Source of the DNA: Bacteroidota bacterium
GTDB lineage: Bacteria; Bacteroidota; Bacteroidia; Bacteroidales; Prolixibacteraceae
DNA length: 6,721 nt
NCBI GenBank assembly: GCA_023412195.1
Contig: JAEYNZ010000044.1
Span: 1-6,721, forward strand
Direction of reading: 5' to 3'
Shown: positions 5,480 to 6,721 of the stretch, in pieces
Layout: the number at the start of each line of letters is the position of its first letter
Position numbering within the stretch: the first letter of the stretch is position 1
Translations under genes and position numbers: made by a program
Notes under the pieces: model-generated
The model's input: only the letters and a program-made list of their open reading frames with translations
The model's database searches: none
Told to the model about the DNA's origin: nothing

Positions 5480-6391
5480 ATGAAGACCATGAAAACAAGA
5501 AATGTTATTGCCATCTTATGTTTATTTGGGTTGTTTGTCACTTCATGTGCCAAACCCATATACCAGTGCGGACAATCGCGTCCTGAGAAATTTAAGGCTT
5601 CAAAAAGGGTGCTTGCAGTTGTTGATGAACGGGATCAGCTGTGCAAAACACTTGACTTGCGGGATAAGGAAATTGTTTCGTTAAAGAATAATATTACTTC
5701 CCTGAATGATGAGGTGTCGGGGTTGAATGTTTCTCTGAAGAATACCGAAAAGAAGTATAATGATCTTTCAGATGCCAGTCTTAACCAGGCACAGCAGCTG
5801 AACCTTTCCCTGAAGCAGAAGTCGGATGAACTGGCTGCCAAGGAAAGATTACTGAAGGAGCGTGAACAGGCATTGTTTGAACTTCAGCAGGTTATAGCAC
5901 GGCAGGATTCAGTTACGAACCGCTTGAACAATATTCTCCGGAATGCATTGCTGGGATTCCGTTCCGATGAACTGTCGGTTGAAGTCATTAACGGGAAAGT
6001 ATATGTTTCAATGTCTGATAAATTGTTGTTCAAATCAGGAAGTGCAGCCGTTGAGGCAAAAGGTAAGGATGCTTTGAAGGTGCTGGCCGATGTGCTGAAT
6101 AAAAACTTCGACATTGATATCCTGATCGAGGGACATACCGATAATATTCCGATTAAAACCGCAGTCTATAAAGACAACTGGGATTTAAGTGTGGCCCGTG
6201 CAACTTCTATCGTCAGGATTTTGACTGATGAATACAAAATTGTTCCCACACGTGTTACAGCATCGGGCAAAGGGGAGTTTTCACCAAAAATGTCAAATGA
6301 TACCCAGGAAGGAAGGGCAGGCAACCGCCGTACTGAAATCATTCTTTCTCCCAAGCTGGATGAAATTATGCAATTGCTGAAGACCAGCTGA
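5480..6391 (+). CDS. OmpA-domain lipoprotein with coiled-coil spacer
   Basis: A 303-residue envelope protein expected to tie the outer membrane to peptidoglycan. The start at 5480 gives MKTMKTRNVIAILCLFGLF with lipobox VTSC, so Cys23 would be lipidated; Met4 is an equally good start. Residues about 50-150 are heptad-like and charged (DKEIVSLKNNITSLNDEV, then LNQAQQLNLSLKQK), a long coiled coil acting as a spacer. Residues about 165-292 form the OmpA C-terminal domain: KVYVSMSDKLLFKSGSAAV, EGHTDN (218-222, with the Asp that contacts diaminopimelate), DLSVARATSIV, and GNRRTEIIL (281-289). This domain layout is also seen in MotB-like proteins, but the lipobox replaces the MotB membrane helix, so a structural role fits better. 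It is followed by a strong terminator and has about 600 bp of spacer upstream, so it is probably a single-gene transcript. Confidence 0.92.
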   Translation: MKTMKTRNVIAILCLFGLFVTSCAKPIYQCGQSRPEKFKASKRVLAVVDERDQLCKTLDLRDKEIVSLKNNITSLNDEVSGLNVSLKNTEKKYNDLSDASLNQAQQLNLSLKQKSDELAAKERLLKEREQALFELQQVIARQDSVTNRLNNILRNALLGFRSDELSVEVINGKVYVSMSDKLLFKSGSAAVEAKGKDALKVLADVLNKNFDIDILIEGHTDNIPIKTAVYKDNWDLSVARATSIVRILTDEYKIVPTRVTASGKGEFSPKMSNDTQEGRAGNRRTEIILSPKLDEIMQLLKTS

Positions 6392-6417
6392 CAGAGCATA
6401 TAATTTTTTATAATTAT

Positions 6418-6460
6418 AAAACCAGTCGGGGCAGCATGGCATCTGCACCGACTGGTTTTT
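6418..6460 (+). terminator. Strong, probably bidirectional, rho-independent terminator
   Basis: A perfect 12-bp stem (6418-6429 with 6448-6459, core CCAGTCGG/CCGACTGG), a G-A mismatch, then four more pairs (GCAG 6431-6434 with CTGC 6443-6446) around an 8-nt loop. TTTTT at 6456-6460 follows on the plus strand. The opposite strand has a shorter T-run, so it may also work in reverse. It lies 27 bp past the lipoprotein stop. Confidence 0.93.
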
Positions 6461-6721
6461 GCTTTAACTGGAATCATTATTGTCCGGTTAACTTTTTGTG
6501 ATTTCTCCCTACGGTATCAATGACGGATTTACTTAACATGCACATAGTCTGACAATTAAGACTGAAGCAAAAAACCGCATCGGGAACTATGTGAAACTTC
6601 GGTACGCCACGAAGCGTACGTTTATATATTAATTAAAAACCTGGTAATATGAAAGGATTACACAGACCAATTTGTCGTTCAGTCTGAAGCAGTTGTGAGG
6701 TGCGGGGAGGAAACAAATCGT
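6461..6721. other. Right-edge region, no supported gene; hairpin and possible broken gene start
   Basis: A hairpin at 6594-6623 pairs AAAC with GTTT and GTACGC 6602-6607 with GCGTAC 6614-6619, leaving TTCG bulged. An ATG at 6649 opens a 12-codon frame that ends in TGA. One frame over, from 6653 to the window end, is open and reads KDYTDQFVVQSEAVVRCGEE. Dropping one A after the ATG would join them as MKDYTDQF, so a gene interrupted by a one-base indel may begin here. No family is recognised. Confidence 0.3.

Noticed and set aside
6700..6721. Group II intron 5' end suggested by GTGCG at 6700-6704
   Set aside because: A five-base match at the window edge with no domain V or reverse transcriptase in view is not evidence.

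Overview
The window looks like chromosomal DNA of a Bacteroidota bacterium, probably an anaerobic or environmental Bacteroidales/Marinilabiliales-type lineage. The base composition is AT-rich and Shine-Dalgarno sequences are weak or absent. A TAnnTTTG-type -7 box (the Bacteroidota sigma-A signature) precedes the tRNA. One secreted protein ends in a type IX secretion (T9SS) sorting domain, and the lipoprotein has an OmpA domain typical of the phylum. The genus cannot be given from sequence alone.

Left part (1-330): the possible frayed 3' end of an upstream gene, a candidate promoter, a long imperfect hairpin whose 5' side copies the start of tRNA-Gly, an intact tRNA-Gly(CCC) with encoded CCA, and a strong rho-independent terminator.

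Minus-strand block (463-2434): a small PlsC-like lysophospholipid acyltransferase carrying two compensating single-base indels and an internal TAA (pseudogene or sequence error), followed leftward-transcribed from further right by a signal-peptide-bearing CE7/AXE1-like carbohydrate esterase.

Plus-strand block (3009-6391): a small secreted lipocalin-like protein, an endonuclease I family nuclease with a T9SS C-terminal domain, and an OmpA-type lipoprotein with a coiled coil, closed by a very strong hairpin terminator. The genes are separated by unusually large intergenic stretches (about 570, 400 and 600 bp), so they are probably separate transcription units rather than an operon. The common thread is the cell envelope and exterior: phospholipid synthesis, polysaccharide deacetylation, extracellular nuclease, and peptidoglycan anchoring.

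There is no clear defence system, phage, insertion sequence or CRISPR array. The most interesting items are non-coding or at single-residue level: the tRNA-Gly-like leader hairpin, a three-copy 11-bp direct repeat phased to the helical turn next to a palindrome and a reverse-facing -7 box, the loss of the expected general-base histidine in the secreted nuclease, and the repairable double frameshift in the acyltransferase.
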